Positions 42,873 through 53,458 are shown, counted from the stretch's first letter. The stretch: 64,000 nucleotides of DNA from Limimaricola variabilis (GCF_014195545.1 NZ_JACIBX010000004.1:176312-240311), one strand, 5' to 3'. Notes: generated by a model from the letters alone, not told the origin. A program made the numbers and translations.

Positions 42873-43172
42873 ATGACCGTGCGATCCTCCACGTCGGTGG
42901 TGACGTTTACCCATCCGTTCCGCATCTCCGGCTATCCGGACGAGCTGCCCGAAGGCGAGTACGTGGTGGTCGTCGAAGAAGAGCTCCTTCAAGGTCTCAG
43001 TTTCGAAGCCTATCGAAGAACCGGCACCTACCTGAGCGTCAAGGGCAGGGGGCAACGCGCGGACAGTTCGGAGACGCGCCCGATCGCCCAGAAAGCACTG
43101 GAGGCTGCTCTCGATCACGACCGGACACTTGCGGCCAAGGCCGCCCGGCGAGCCGGCAGCTCTCCAGGCTGA
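42873..43172 (+). CDS. Small hypothetical protein with LPxGEY motif (paralogue 1)
   Basis: This 99-residue protein begins at ATG 42873 with GGGAGAG upstream. Its core VTFTHPFRISGYPDELPEGEYVVVVEEE predicts a small beta-rich domain. The protein at 43404 repeats the same pattern (F-x-I/L-x-G-Y/F-x-D/E-x-L-P-x-G-E-Y), so the two are distant paralogues. No function is known to me. Confidence 0.65.
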   Translation: MTVRSSTSVVTFTHPFRISGYPDELPEGEYVVVVEEELLQGLSFEAYRRTGTYLSVKGRGQRADSSETRPIAQKALEAALDHDRTLAAKAARRAGSSPG

Positions 43173-43230
43173 ACAACACGAGCCGGGTTGCTGGATCGTC
43201 CATCCCGTAGCGCAGAAAAGGAGACGCGCG

Positions 43231-43368
43231 ATGTCATTCAAAGACCTGTCAAAGAAGGCGGCCCAGGCGCCGAAATCGTCCGAGGCCAAAAGCCCGCCAC
43301 AGAGTCCCGCCGCGAAAGACTCTGTCCCGGCACCAGACCATGCGGCCCATTCGCCAAAAAAGTCTTGA
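43231..43368 (+). CDS. Small Lys/Pro/Ala-rich protein, 45 residues
   Basis: It starts MSFKDLSKKAAQ and continues with a Pro/Ser/Lys-rich disordered tail. The ribosome binding site AAAAGGAG lies 7 bases from the ATG, a strong argument that this tiny gene is translated. Its function is unknown. It lies between the two LPxGEY paralogues in the same direction. Confidence 0.6.
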   Translation: MSFKDLSKKAAQAPKSSEAKSPPQSPAAKDSVPAPDHAAHSPKKS

Positions 43369-43403
43369 ACTCTGAAGCCGAGCCCAAGGCGACGTCTGGC
43401 GAC

Positions 43404-43892
43404 ATGCTCAGCAGAACGACGGCGACCTTCTCGCGTGCGTTCATACTTCCTGGCTTCTACGAGACGCTGCCAGCAGGAGAGTACGACCTTGAGACTGAGC
43501 TGGCGGCTCCTCTCGATCATCTGGACCCCGCGGGCTGGAAGGCGTCAGTCCGTGTTCACCTGCACCCATGCGGTACGCATCCCGGACTGTCGCGCAGCCT
43601 GACGGTGTCGCTGGCCGATCTGGAATTCGCCCTGATGAAGGACGGTCTTTCGGACACGGACCTGAGGCATGCCTTTCTTGAGGGCATGCTGGCCGACCCA
43701 CTCGTGCGCCTGCTGATGCAGGCCGACGAGGTTTCGGAGGCGGAACTTCGGCGCTTTTATGCATGCCCGCCCCCCCGTGAGCCGCGTCTTGCCAAGACGG
43801 CTGACCGCTCTTTCGTGCCCAAGGTAGTCAGGGCGGTTGCTGACAGGCTTGCCATCCAGTCGGCCGAGAACGAGGGCATGCCGATACGGTAG
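43404..43892 (+). CDS. Hypothetical protein with LPxGEY domain (paralogue 2)
   Basis: This 162-residue protein has an N-terminal domain (SRAFILPGFYETLPAGEYDLETE) resembling the 42873 product, followed by a His-containing strand region (VRVHLHP) and a helical C-terminal half (LTVSLADLEFALMKDGL, HAFLEGMLADPLVRLLMQADEV). The start is uncertain because the frame is open further upstream, but the ATG at 43404 matches where similarity begins. Confidence 0.6.
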   Translation: MLSRTTATFSRAFILPGFYETLPAGEYDLETELAAPLDHLDPAGWKASVRVHLHPCGTHPGLSRSLTVSLADLEFALMKDGLSDTDLRHAFLEGMLADPLVRLLMQADEVSEAELRRFYACPPPREPRLAKTADRSFVPKVVRAVADRLAIQSAENEGMPIR

Positions 43893-43987
43893 CCTCATAG
43901 GTCGAGTTGATTGTCCAAACGGTGGCATGATGCATATCCGGCGCTTGCTCAAGCCCGGGTCGATCAACAAGGGGGAGCAGAAGGCAT

Positions 43988-44113
43988 GTGCCAGAGACAG
44001 CAGCGAAGCAGCAAGTCAGCGATGAAGCCAAAGTAGGAGAAGGCCCCGCCGGTCGCGCCGTCGAGCGGACCTTCGGCGACGCGGCGGCGCCGAAACTCAA
44101 GGAGAAGCACTGA
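43988..44113 (+). CDS. Possible 41-residue peptide
   Basis: A GTG-initiated frame, preceded by GGGGGAG and GAAGG, encodes a charged peptide with VSDEAKVGEGPAGRAVERTF and ending KLKEKH. The amino-acid make-up is protein-like and the ribosome site is good, but the frame is too short to be sure, and no family is recognised. Confidence 0.4.
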   Translation: MPETAAKQQVSDEAKVGEGPAGRAVERTFGDAAAPKLKEKH

Positions 44114-44236
44114 GCCGGTTTCTTGCCGTCGCAGAGCTCATCCCCTTCCAATCACTACCGCGCGCAATGCGCGGATCGTGGCGCATCCGCGCCAACCACA
44201 TCGCAATCAGCTTCGAGATCGAAGCAGGAGACTAAC

Positions 44237-44374
44237 ATGGCCAACATGAACGTGACGCAATCTCGCAAAAACATGGGCATTATCGCCGCCGTTCTCATCG
44301 GTGCCGTCGTGATCGCCGCCTATGTCTTTGGCTGGTATGGCGGCGATCCCACGGTGGCGATCCCCGCGAACTGA
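44237..44374 (+). CDS. Single-span membrane peptide, 45 residues
   Basis: ATG 44237 has AGGAG about 7 bases upstream. The product has a short polar N-terminus and one membrane helix (MGIIAAVLIGAVVIAAYVFGW), then an acidic-polar end. It lies 149 bases before ndvB. Its function is unknown. Confidence 0.6.
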   Translation: MANMNVTQSRKNMGIIAAVLIGAVVIAAYVFGWYGGDPTVAIPAN

Positions 44375-44523
44375 GACGTTCGCAGCCGTTCGGGTGATCC
44401 GGGCGGGCTCACGCCCGGAGGCGTGGCCGACGAGTGGCCGGTCGAGGTGCGCGGGCAAAGGCCCGATCATTTCGGGCGGCTTCGCGGACCGTCTGAATAG
44501 GATTTTCGACAAGGCGGGCCGCG

Positions 44524-47500
44524 ATGACGTTTCATGCTTCCCAAGCACCACGCTCGCCCCATGGCATCGGCGAGTACCTGTCGGACCTTCAACTTGCGGA
44601 ACTCGGGCGCGATCTCGCGGGGCGATCCCGCGTTGAGGTTCCGGTCGGCTTCGGAGCGGTCATGCCGCGACGCGCCCGGCAGCTTCGTGAGCAGACCGCC
44701 ACGATCTATCGCAGGGTGTTTCGTGCCTCGCAGGGAGAGCAGCTCATCGGCCCGGCTGAAGAGTGGCTGCTCGACAACTTCCACCTTATAGACGAAAATA
44801 TTCGGCAGGTCGAACAGGCGCTGCCGCCCCGCTACGTCCGGCAGCTTCCGCAGGTTGCGATCTCGGAAGGGCACGCCGCGCCGCGCGTGGTCGCCTTTGC
44901 GTGGAAGTTCGCGTCGCATTCCTCGTTCGAATTCGATGCCGCCCGCCTGACCGCGATGATCAATGGCTACCAGACCATCGACGCCCTGTTGATCGGCGAG
45001 CTTTGGGCTCTGCCGTCCATGCTGCGCTTCATTCTGATCGAGGAGTTTGCCAGTCTCGCGCAGCGTATCGACCGGGCCCGAACCATGCGCGATCGCGCGA
45101 ATGGTCTGGCAGACCGGATCGTCGCGCTGAATGGCGCGCCGGAGCGGGGCCTCCTCGAGGATGAGATTGCCGTCTGCGAGGACGACAGCTTCGCAAGTCA
45201 GCTGCTCTACCGGCTCCGCGATGCTCCCGAGCGGACCCATGCGGCGATCGATTGGCTTGACGAAGCGCTGATCCGTCGTGGCAGCAATGCGGAGGAGGTA
45301 CTGATTGCGGAGGAAGCGCATCAGTCTGCGGTGACAGTGCTGATCGCCAGCATCATCCGCAGCCTGCGCACCATCGACGATCTGGACTGGATGAAGTGGT
45401 TCTCTTCGGTCAGTCTGGTCGACGCGGCGCTTGCTGAACGATCCAATTTCGCGGCGCTCGATTTCAAGTCCCGCGACCAGTATCGCAATGTGGTCGAGGA
45501 ACTGGCTCGGCAGTCGGGTCATAGCGAGCTTGAGGTTGTGGAGGCGGCACTGCGGCTGTTCGAGGCCGAAGCGCAGGGCCGAGGCGGCGCGGAGGCCCGT
45601 GTGCCGCACCCGGAGCAGCCCGATATCGGGTTCTGGCTAGTCGGCCCGCGCCGTCCCGGGCTCGAGCGGGATCTCGGGGCGCGCCTGCCGCTGAAGAGGC
45701 GGGCCGAGCGCGGCTACCGGCGGCTGGGCTGGCTGGCCGTGGCGGGACCGATCCTGCTTCTGACCGTGCTCATCGTAGCGGCCGGGATCGTGACGCTGAG
45801 CCTCGCGGGGCTCTCCACGTGGCAGGTGCTCTTGCTGTGCCTCCTCGCCGCCTTGCCCGCCAGCGAGGCAGCGAGTGGGCTGTTCAACTTCGCCGCGTCG
45901 CTGCTGAAGGGGCCGGTCCGGCTTGTCGGCTTCGAGTTTCCCTGCGGCGTCCCGGAGGAGGCGGCTACCCTCGTGGTCGTGCCCTGCCTGCTGTCATCAC
46001 GCGATGCGATCGATGACCTGTGCCGGCATCTCGAAGTGCATTACCTCGCCAACCCGAGAGGGCAGGTGACCTTCGCCCTGATCAGCGACTGGTCCGACAG
46101 CCCGACCGAAGCGGCTCCAGACGACGCGGATCTTCTGGATCATGCGCGCGATCGGATCGACAGACTGGCCCGGCTCTACGCGCATGACGGCCGCAGGCGG
46201 TTCCACCTGCTCCACCGTGCCCGGCAATACAACGCGTCGGAGGGCGTCTGGATGGGCTGGGAGCGCAAGCGCGGCAAGCTCACCGAGCTGAACCTGCTAT
46301 TGCGCGGTGATGCCGATACCTCGTTCCTGCCCACTGATGCGGCGCTGCCGAAGAGCATCCAATACGTCATGACGCTCGATTCCGATACGCGTCTCACCCG
46401 CGACGCTGTGACCAAGCTCGTCGGTAAGATGGCGCATCCGCTCAATCACCCTGTGCTCGGCCACGATACGGGGCGAGTCACGCGCGGCTGGTCGATCATG
46501 CAGCCACGGGTGACGCCGTCGCTCACCACCGGGGCCGAGGCGTCGACTTTCCAGCGGGTGTTCTCGCGCGACCGCGGGCTCGATCCATATGTTTTCACCG
46601 TCTCAGATACCTATCAGGACCTGCTGGGCGAAGGCTCCTTCACCGGCAAGGGGCTCTACCACGTCGATACGGTAAGCAGAGTGCTGACCCATGCTTTCGG
46701 CGAGAACGCGATCCTGAGCCATGATTTGGTTGAGGGGGCGATCGCCCGCTGCGCGCTGGTAACTGATGTCGAGCTGATCGAGGATTTCCCAACTCGCTAC
46801 GAGGTCGAAGCGGCGCGTCAGCATCGCTGGGCACGCGGCGACGTGCAGCTGCTGCCTCTGATCCTGGGCCGGTCGGGCATCGGTGCCCTCGGGCGCTGGA
46901 AGATGATCGACAACCTGCGGCGGATCCTCGTGCCGATCTTCTGGATCGCGGCCTCGGTGAGCGGGTGGATCCTGCTCGGACGGGACTCGGCGCTGGTGTG
47001 GCAATTGTTTCTGATCCTCAGCCTGTTCGTAGCGCCGACCTTGCAGCTGATCCGATCGGGTCTGCCGCCAGCCGTCGACATGGTCACGCGGACGCATCTG
47101 CGCTCGCTTGCTGTCGACGTGGCCGCGGCGACCGCGCAGGTCGGCCTGCGGATCCTGTTCATCCCGCACGCGGCGGCCTTGATGTCGGATGCGGCGATCC
47201 GCAGCCTGTACCGCGTCTTCATCAGCCGCAGGCACTTGCTGGAATGGCGCAGCGTCGGGGCCTCCGGTCCAGTCACCGCTCCGGGTCTGCTGTCCTATTA
47301 CTGGATCATGCTCTGGCCGGTGCTGGTTCTTCTTGCCGGCCTGACGCTGCTTTATCTGATATCGGCTCCGGGGTTGCCGATTGCGCTAGGTTTCGGGCTC
47401 GCCTGGAGCCTCGCGCCCGCCGTCGCTTGGTATGTGAGCCGCTCGGCCGAGACCGAGGACCGGCTCGATATCGACCCGGCCGATCGCGCGGCGCTGCGCC

Positions 47501-50500
47501 GGATCGCGCGTCGCACTTGGGAATACTTCGACCGCTTTGTGACCGAAGAGCACAACTGGCTGCCGCCGGACAACTTTCAGGAGGACCCCGAGCCGGTCGT
47601 GGCGGGCCGCACCTCGCCCACCAATATCGGTCTCTACCTGCTTGCCACCATCTCTGCGCGCGACTTCGGCTGGATCGCGCTACGCGATTGCATCGAGCGG
47701 ATCGAGCAGACCCTCGCCACCGTCACATCCATGGAGACCCTGCACGGGCATCTCTACAACTGGTACGACACGCGGAGCCTCGCGCCGCTTTTGCCGCAAT
47801 ACGTCTCAACCGTCGACAGCGGCAATCTTGCGGGGCACCTTGTGACGCTGTCGGCAGCGCTGCGCGACTGGGGGGCGGCACCCTATGTTCACCTGTGGAC
47901 CGGCGTCGAGGGAATTGGCGACGTCGCCTCGATTCTGCGCGAGGAGCTGGCGGACGTGCCGGACGACCGTCGCACGATCCGGCCCCTGCGCCAGCGGCTG
48001 GAGGAGCGGCTGGCGGGGTTCGAGCGGACGCTTGAGACGGTGCGCCGCGCGCCCGAGGCGGCCTCGGTCCGCACCCATACGTTGTTGGCGATCGCCGAAG
48101 ACATTGACAACCTCGCCCTTGGATTCGGCTCGGAATACGGTGAGCGGGCTGTGGCCGTGCGGCACTGGGCCATACGACTGAAGACCGTCTGCGAGGCCGG
48201 TCTGACGGATGCCACGCTGGGCCTGCCCGCGACCGAAGCGCTGCGCGAGCGGCTCGAGCGGACCGCCGAGCAGGCACGCCAGCTGGCCTTCTCAATGGAC
48301 TTCACCTTCCTCATGCAGCCCGATCAGCGGCTGCTGTCGATCGGCTACAACCCCGGGGAGGGCAAGCTCGACACCTCCTGCTACGATCTTCTCGCCTCCG
48401 AGGCGCGGCTGACCAGCCTGTTCGCCGTGGCCAAGGGCGACCTGCCCAACGAGCACTGGTTCCGGCTCGGCCGCCAGCTGGTAAGCGTCGGAGCGCGGGG
48501 CGCGCTGATGTCGTGGTCGGGTTCGATGTTCGAATACCTGATGCCCCCGCTTGTCATGCAGGAACAGACAGGCGGGCTTTTGAACCAGTCCAACATGCTC
48601 TCGGTCAAGGCGCAGATCGATTACGGCCGCCGCCGTCGGGTGCCTTGGGGCATTTCCGAGGCCGCTTACAACGCGCGCGACCGGGAGATGACCTACCAGT
48701 ATTCCAACTTCGGCGTGCCGCTGCTGGGGCTGAAGCGCGGCCTCGCCAGCGATCTGGTGATCGCGCCCTATGCCAGCCTTCTGGCAAGCCAGTATCGCCC
48801 CCGCGCGGCGGTGAGCAATCTCGAACGACTACGCGACATGGGCGCGCGTGGCGATTACGGCTTCTACGATGCGATCGATTTCACACCGGCGCGGCTGCCC
48901 GAGGGCGCACGTCATGCGGTGGTCCGGACCTACATGGCGCACCACCAAGGCATGTCGATCGTCGCGGTGGCGAACGTCGTGTCGCAGGGGCTCATGCGGA
49001 CGCGGTTTCACAGCGATCCGGTGATCGAGGCGGCCGAATTGTTGTTGCAGGAACGCTCGCCGCATGAGGTCCCGGTGATCGTCGCATTGACCGAAGAGAA
49101 CGTGCGCCTTACCGGCTCGGCGCAGCTGACCAGCGCGGCACTGCGCGAGATCGACGATCCGGCCCGGGCCGGGCGGGCCGTGAACCTGCTGTCGAACGGG
49201 CACTATTCTGTCACGCTGACCGCCACGGGCGCCGGATCGGCGGTCTGGAACGGCTTGGCCGTCACGCGGTTCCGCCCGGATCAGGTCGAACAAGTCTGGG
49301 GCAGCTTCCTGTTCCTTCGCGATCTCGAGACCGGCGACTGGTGGTCGGCCACGGCTGCGCCCCGCGCCGCCCCGGGCGAGACGGCGCATGCCGTGTTCTC
49401 CGACAGCAAGGCCGAATTCTACAAGACAGTCGGCACGCTGCGCAGCCGCGTCGACGTTATCGTCGCTTCCGAGGTCGATGCGGAGGGCCGCGCCCTGACC
49501 TTGTGCAACGACGGCGAGACCGATCGGATCGTTGAGGTCACCTCCTATGCCGAGCCGGTGATTGCCCCGGCGCGGTCCGACGCCGCGCATCCCGTCTTTT
49601 CCAAGATGTTCATCCGCACCGAAATCGCCGAAGCCGGCGCCGTGATCCATGCCTGGCGCAACAAGCGCAGCCCTGACGAGCCGGACATGCATGTGGCGCA
49701 TCTTCTTGCCGGTCTCGGCGGCGGCCGGATCACCAGCGCCGAGACCGACCGCCGCCGCTTTATCGGGCGGGGCCGGACCCTGCGCACCGCCGCAGCCTTC
49801 GACCCCGACGCTCCGCTCTTCGGCGGGGCGGAGCCGTCGGATGGCTACACGCTCGACCCGATCCTGTCGCTGCGCCGCAAGGTCCGGGTCCCGGCGGGCA
49901 AGGAGATCCGGCTGGTCTTCTGGACCCTTGCAGCCCCCGGCCGAGCCGAGGCAGAGGCCTCCATCGCCCGCTACATGCATCCCGAGGCGTTCGACCGCGA
50001 AGCCATGCACGCCTGGACCCGGTCACAGATCCACCTGCACCATGTCGGCGTCGATCCGGCCGAAGCGGCGATCTTTCAGACCCTCGCGGCCTCCTTCGTG
50101 CTGCCCGACCGGTCGCTCGGGGCCGCGCCGGATGCGCGGCGCCTCGGCGCGCAGTCGATGCTGTGGCGCCTGTCGATCTCGGGCGACGCGCCGATCCTGA
50201 CAATCCGCATCGATGCCGAGGCGGATATCGAGGTGCTGCGTGAGGCGCTCAGGGCGCATGAATACCTGCGCAGTCGGGGCCTGCTGATCGACCTCGTGAT
50301 CCTCAACGAGCACGCAACCTCCTACGCGCAGGATCTCCAGACGGCGATTGAGACGATCTGCGCCAGCTCGCGGCACCGCGCCCTGATGGGCGGCGGTCTC
50401 GCGCATGTCTTCGCGCTCCGACGCGATCTGATGGACGAGGCGACCTGCGAGACCCTGCTCGGCGCGAGCCGCGCAGTGTTCCACGCCCGCAACGGGCGGC

Positions 50501-53025
50501 TTTCTGTCCAACTCGGACGCGCGGCGCGTCTGACCGGGCGTGAGCGACCCGATGCAGAGGCGCGGCCCGACCACGAAACTCGACCGGGATGGCGCGCTCG
50601 TCACGAGGTCGCCCGCCCGGATCTTAGCCAGAAACCGCCCGAGCCCCGAGGCGGCGACGGTCTGGAGTTCTGGAACGGAATCGGCGGTTTCGACGCTCGG
50701 AGGCGCGAATACGTCGTTCGCCCGGAGGCGGGCGTCCCCACGCCGCATCCTTGGATCAACGTGATCGCCAACACGCGGTTCGGCTTCCAGGTCTCCGCCG
50801 ATGGCGCCATGTCGAGTTGGAGCGTCAATTCCCGGGACCATCAGCTCACGCCGTGGTCCAACGATCCGGTGATCGACCGGCCCGGCGAGGCGATCTATGT
50901 GGTCGATCGCGACACGGGGATGATGTTCAACCCCCTGCCGCGCCTTGATACGGCAGGAGGCGCGCGCTTCGAGGCCCGGCATGGCATGGGCTACAGCCAG
51001 TTCCGGCGCGACGGCGGCGATCTCGCGATGACGCTCACACACCGTGTGGCGGCCGAAGATCCGGTGCGGCTGTCCCGGCTGGAACTAAAGAACACGGGAG
51101 AGCGGCGGCTGCGGCTGCGCATCACCGGCTATGCCGAATGGGTGCTTGGTCATGACCGCGCCCACACCGCGCCGTTCGTCGCGGTCCGGGCCGATCCGGC
51201 CGCGGGCCTGATGACGGCCTGCAACCCTTTCGATATCGAGTTTCCCGGCTGTGTCGCCTTTCTCGCCTGTTCGGAGCCGGTGGCCGCCTTCACTGCGGAT
51301 CGGGGCCGCTTTCTCGGCGGGGGCGATGTCTGGCGACCCGAGGCGGTGATGCGCGGCCTGACCTTGGGCAACGGGATGGAAACACATGGCGACCCCTGCG
51401 CCGCAATTGCCACCGATCTGGTGCTCGAACCCGGCCAAAGCGCGCGGTTGAGCTTCCTGTTGGGCGACGGGGCGGGTGCGGGGGAGGTGCGGGCACTTGC
51501 CCGTCGCCACCTCGCGGCGGAGCGGGACTCGTGGTTAGATCCCTGCGACGCGGCGGCGGCGGACTGGGCACCGCTTCTCGATACGCTGCAGATCCAGACG
51601 CCGGACCCGGCGATGGACCTCATGGTCAATGCCTGGCTGCCTTATCAGGGCGTCGTCTGTCGCCTGCGCGCGCGCTCGGCGTTCTACCAGGCCAGCGGCG
51701 CCTTCGGCTTCCGCGACCAGCTGCAAGATACGCTGGCTTTCCTGTGGCAGGATCCCGGCCTGGCCCGGCGACAAATCCTAAACGCCGCGGGGCGGCAGTT
51801 CATCGAAGGAGATTTCCAGCACTGGTGGCTGCCGCAGAACGGGGCAGGGGTGCGGACCACAATATCGGATGACTGCGTCTGGCTCGCCTATGCGGTGTGC
51901 CATTACGTCGATGTGACGGGCGACGTCTCCCTGCTCGACGAAGAGCTGCCCTTCCTGTCGGGGCCGCCGATCCCCGAGGGCGCGCATGACGCCTATTTCC
52001 AGCCTGAGACAGCGCAGGAAACTGCATCGGTCTACGAACACGCGGCGCTCGGCCTCGATCTGGCGATCAGCCGCGCCGGCGCCCATGGTCTGCCATTGAT
52101 CTTGGGTGGTGATTGGAACGACGGCATGAACCGTGTCGGCGAGGCGGGCAGGGGTGAAAGCGTCTGGCTCGGCTGGTTCCTCGCGCATGCGCTCGACCGA
52201 CTGGGAGCGATCGCGTCGCAGCGGGGGGACGGCGCCCGTGCCGACGCTTGGGCCGCCCATCTGAAGTCGCTACGCGAAGCGCTCGACACGGCTGGCTGGG
52301 ACGGGGAATGGTACCGCCGGGGCTATTACGACGACGGCACCCCACTGGGCTCCAAGACATCCGAGGAATGCCGCATCGATTCCATCGCCCAGTCCTGGAG
52401 CGTGATGTCGGGCCTCGCCGATCCGGAGCGAAGCGCGCAGGCGATGGCGAGCGTGCTGGCACATCTTCCGCACCGGGAAGCCATGCTGATCCGCCTGTTC
52501 ACGCCGCCCTTCGCTCGGACCCCGCAGGAGCCGGGCTACATCAAGGGCTACCCGCCCGGTGTGCGCGAGAACGGCGGCCAGTACACCCATGCCGCGGCTT
52601 GGGTGGTCTATGCGCTGGCCGAGATGGGGCAGGGCGAGGCGGCGCATGACTGTTTCTCCATGCTCAACCCGATCCGGCACGCGCTGAACCCGGCCGCTGT
52701 CGCGACCTACCGGACCGAGCCCTACGCCGTCGCGGCCGACATCTATTCCGAAGGTGAGCGTCGGGGCCGTGGCGGATGGACTTGGTACACGGGCTCCGCC
52801 GGCTGGCTCTATCGTGCTGCGGTCGAGGGCATCTTGGGTATCCGCAAGTCTGGAGACCGGATCACCGTGCGCCCCAACCTGCCGGACGCGTGGCCGGGCT
52901 ATTCAGCTCGCCTGAAGATCGAAGGGACGGTTCACGAAATCGATGTGACGCGCAGCGACGACGGTAGCCTCGTCATCAAGGTGGATGGGACGGAGGCACA
53001 TAGGACCGAGTCATTCTGCGTATAG
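44524..53025 (+). CDS. ndvB: Cyclic beta-1,2-glucan synthase
   Basis: This 2,833-residue inner-membrane enzyme builds cyclic beta-1,2-glucan for the periplasm (osmoadaptation, host interaction). The length matches NdvB/Cgs of rhizobia and Brucella, about 2,830. An N-terminal cytoplasmic region is followed by membrane helices from about residue 403. The GT84 transferase has TLDSDTRLT (about 618) and the QxxRW-type QHRWARGD (about 764), then further helices to about 985. A glycoamylase-like domain (SWSGSMFEYLMPPLVM, about 1328) and a GH94 phosphorylase domain (GGDWNDGMNRVG, about 2528) complete it. The GH94 part controls ring size in Brucella. The export partner NdvA is not in the window. The gene is flanked by accessory DNA on both sides. 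Confidence 0.96.
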   Translation: MTFHASQAPRSPHGIGEYLSDLQLAELGRDLAGRSRVEVPVGFGAVMPRRARQLREQTATIYRRVFRASQGEQLIGPAEEWLLDNFHLIDENIRQVEQALPPRYVRQLPQVAISEGHAAPRVVAFAWKFASHSSFEFDAARLTAMINGYQTIDALLIGELWALPSMLRFILIEEFASLAQRIDRARTMRDRANGLADRIVALNGAPERGLLEDEIAVCEDDSFASQLLYRLRDAPERTHAAIDWLDEALIRRGSNAEEVLIAEEAHQSAVTVLIASIIRSLRTIDDLDWMKWFSSVSLVDAALAERSNFAALDFKSRDQYRNVVEELARQSGHSELEVVEAALRLFEAEAQGRGGAEARVPHPEQPDIGFWLVGPRRPGLERDLGARLPLKRRAERGYRRLGWLAVAGPILLLTVLIVAAGIVTLSLAGLSTWQVLLLCLLAALPASEAASGLFNFAASLLKGPVRLVGFEFPCGVPEEAATLVVVPCLLSSRDAIDDLCRHLEVHYLANPRGQVTFALISDWSDSPTEAAPDDADLLDHARDRIDRLARLYAHDGRRRFHLLHRARQYNASEGVWMGWERKRGKLTELNLLLRGDADTSFLPTDAALPKSIQYVMTLDSDTRLTRDAVTKLVGKMAHPLNHPVLGHDTGRVTRGWSIMQPRVTPSLTTGAEASTFQRVFSRDRGLDPYVFTVSDTYQDLLGEGSFTGKGLYHVDTVSRVLTHAFGENAILSHDLVEGAIARCALVTDVELIEDFPTRYEVEAARQHRWARGDVQLLPLILGRSGIGALGRWKMIDNLRRILVPIFWIAASVSGWILLGRDSALVWQLFLILSLFVAPTLQLIRSGLPPAVDMVTRTHLRSLAVDVAAATAQVGLRILFIPHAAALMSDAAIRSLYRVFISRRHLLEWRSVGASGPVTAPGLLSYYWIMLWPVLVLLAGLTLLYLISAPGLPIALGFGLAWSLAPAVAWYVSRSAETEDRLDIDPADRAALRRIARRTWEYFDRFVTEEHNWLPPDNFQEDPEPVVAGRTSPTNIGLYLLATISARDFGWIALRDCIERIEQTLATVTSMETLHGHLYNWYDTRSLAPLLPQYVSTVDSGNLAGHLVTLSAALRDWGAAPYVHLWTGVEGIGDVASILREELADVPDDRRTIRPLRQRLEERLAGFERTLETVRRAPEAASVRTHTLLAIAEDIDNLALGFGSEYGERAVAVRHWAIRLKTVCEAGLTDATLGLPATEALRERLERTAEQARQLAFSMDFTFLMQPDQRLLSIGYNPGEGKLDTSCYDLLASEARLTSLFAVAKGDLPNEHWFRLGRQLVSVGARGALMSWSGSMFEYLMPPLVMQEQTGGLLNQSNMLSVKAQIDYGRRRRVPWGISEAAYNARDREMTYQYSNFGVPLLGLKRGLASDLVIAPYASLLASQYRPRAAVSNLERLRDMGARGDYGFYDAIDFTPARLPEGARHAVVRTYMAHHQGMSIVAVANVVSQGLMRTRFHSDPVIEAAELLLQERSPHEVPVIVALTEENVRLTGSAQLTSAALREIDDPARAGRAVNLLSNGHYSVTLTATGAGSAVWNGLAVTRFRPDQVEQVWGSFLFLRDLETGDWWSATAAPRAAPGETAHAVFSDSKAEFYKTVGTLRSRVDVIVASEVDAEGRALTLCNDGETDRIVEVTSYAEPVIAPARSDAAHPVFSKMFIRTEIAEAGAVIHAWRNKRSPDEPDMHVAHLLAGLGGGRITSAETDRRRFIGRGRTLRTAAAFDPDAPLFGGAEPSDGYTLDPILSLRRKVRVPAGKEIRLVFWTLAAPGRAEAEASIARYMHPEAFDREAMHAWTRSQIHLHHVGVDPAEAAIFQTLAASFVLPDRSLGAAPDARRLGAQSMLWRLSISGDAPILTIRIDAEADIEVLREALRAHEYLRSRGLLIDLVILNEHATSYAQDLQTAIETICASSRHRALMGGGLAHVFALRRDLMDEATCETLLGASRAVFHARNGRLSVQLGRAARLTGRERPDAEARPDHETRPGWRARHEVARPDLSQKPPEPRGGDGLEFWNGIGGFDARRREYVVRPEAGVPTPHPWINVIANTRFGFQVSADGAMSSWSVNSRDHQLTPWSNDPVIDRPGEAIYVVDRDTGMMFNPLPRLDTAGGARFEARHGMGYSQFRRDGGDLAMTLTHRVAAEDPVRLSRLELKNTGERRLRLRITGYAEWVLGHDRAHTAPFVAVRADPAAGLMTACNPFDIEFPGCVAFLACSEPVAAFTADRGRFLGGGDVWRPEAVMRGLTLGNGMETHGDPCAAIATDLVLEPGQSARLSFLLGDGAGAGEVRALARRHLAAERDSWLDPCDAAAADWAPLLDTLQIQTPDPAMDLMVNAWLPYQGVVCRLRARSAFYQASGAFGFRDQLQDTLAFLWQDPGLARRQILNAAGRQFIEGDFQHWWLPQNGAGVRTTISDDCVWLAYAVCHYVDVTGDVSLLDEELPFLSGPPIPEGAHDAYFQPETAQETASVYEHAALGLDLAISRAGAHGLPLILGGDWNDGMNRVGEAGRGESVWLGWFLAHALDRLGAIASQRGDGARADAWAAHLKSLREALDTAGWDGEWYRRGYYDDGTPLGSKTSEECRIDSIAQSWSVMSGLADPERSAQAMASVLAHLPHREAMLIRLFTPPFARTPQEPGYIKGYPPGVRENGGQYTHAAAWVVYALAEMGQGEAAHDCFSMLNPIRHALNPAAVATYRTEPYAVAADIYSEGERRGRGGWTWYTGSAGWLYRAAVEGILGIRKSGDRITVRPNLPDAWPGYSARLKIEGTVHEIDVTRSDDGSLVIKVDGTEAHRTESFCV

Positions 53026-53458
53026 CATTGATGATCACGCTGTGGAGCGACTGCGTCGGTGGGCTCCTCCGTGCAAGGAGTACCCAAAACTGACTAAGGC
53101 ATTATATGGACTTAAAAATCTCAGGTGTGTCAGCGCTTCGTTTTTGGACAGGCGCCAGAGGACACTGTCTATCGGTCATTTCGAACCGCACGCTGTTTTC
53201 CATCGCCCGATTGTTTATCCCAACAGCTTTGAACCAGAGGCAGTCATGAGGCGGGAGGCAGTGGGATGCTGCGCCGGCTCTTCTCTAAAAGCATGCGGGG
53301 AATACGCCATTCCATGATATGCGTCAGGGGTGGTGTTGATGCGCTTTATCGGTTCTGCGACCTGATAAGTTGGCGGCGTGTTATATGCTGCGTGTTTTCA
53401 AAAAGTTGACTGGTTTGCGAGGATGATCCGCCAAGGCTCGGCGGATCGTTCGCATGTG
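53026..53458. other. Gap between ndvB and the IS nest
   Basis: About 430 bases of less GC-rich DNA without a recognisable gene. Near its end is a perfect 8-bp hairpin (53425-53447). It may contain remnants of earlier insertions. Confidence 0.4.
53425..53447. repeat. Perfect inverted repeat near the IS3 left end
   Basis: GATCCGCC, loop AAGGCTC, GGCGGATC. No T-run follows. It could be a factor-assisted terminator for ndvB or part of an older mobile element cut off by the IS3 element. Confidence 0.4.
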
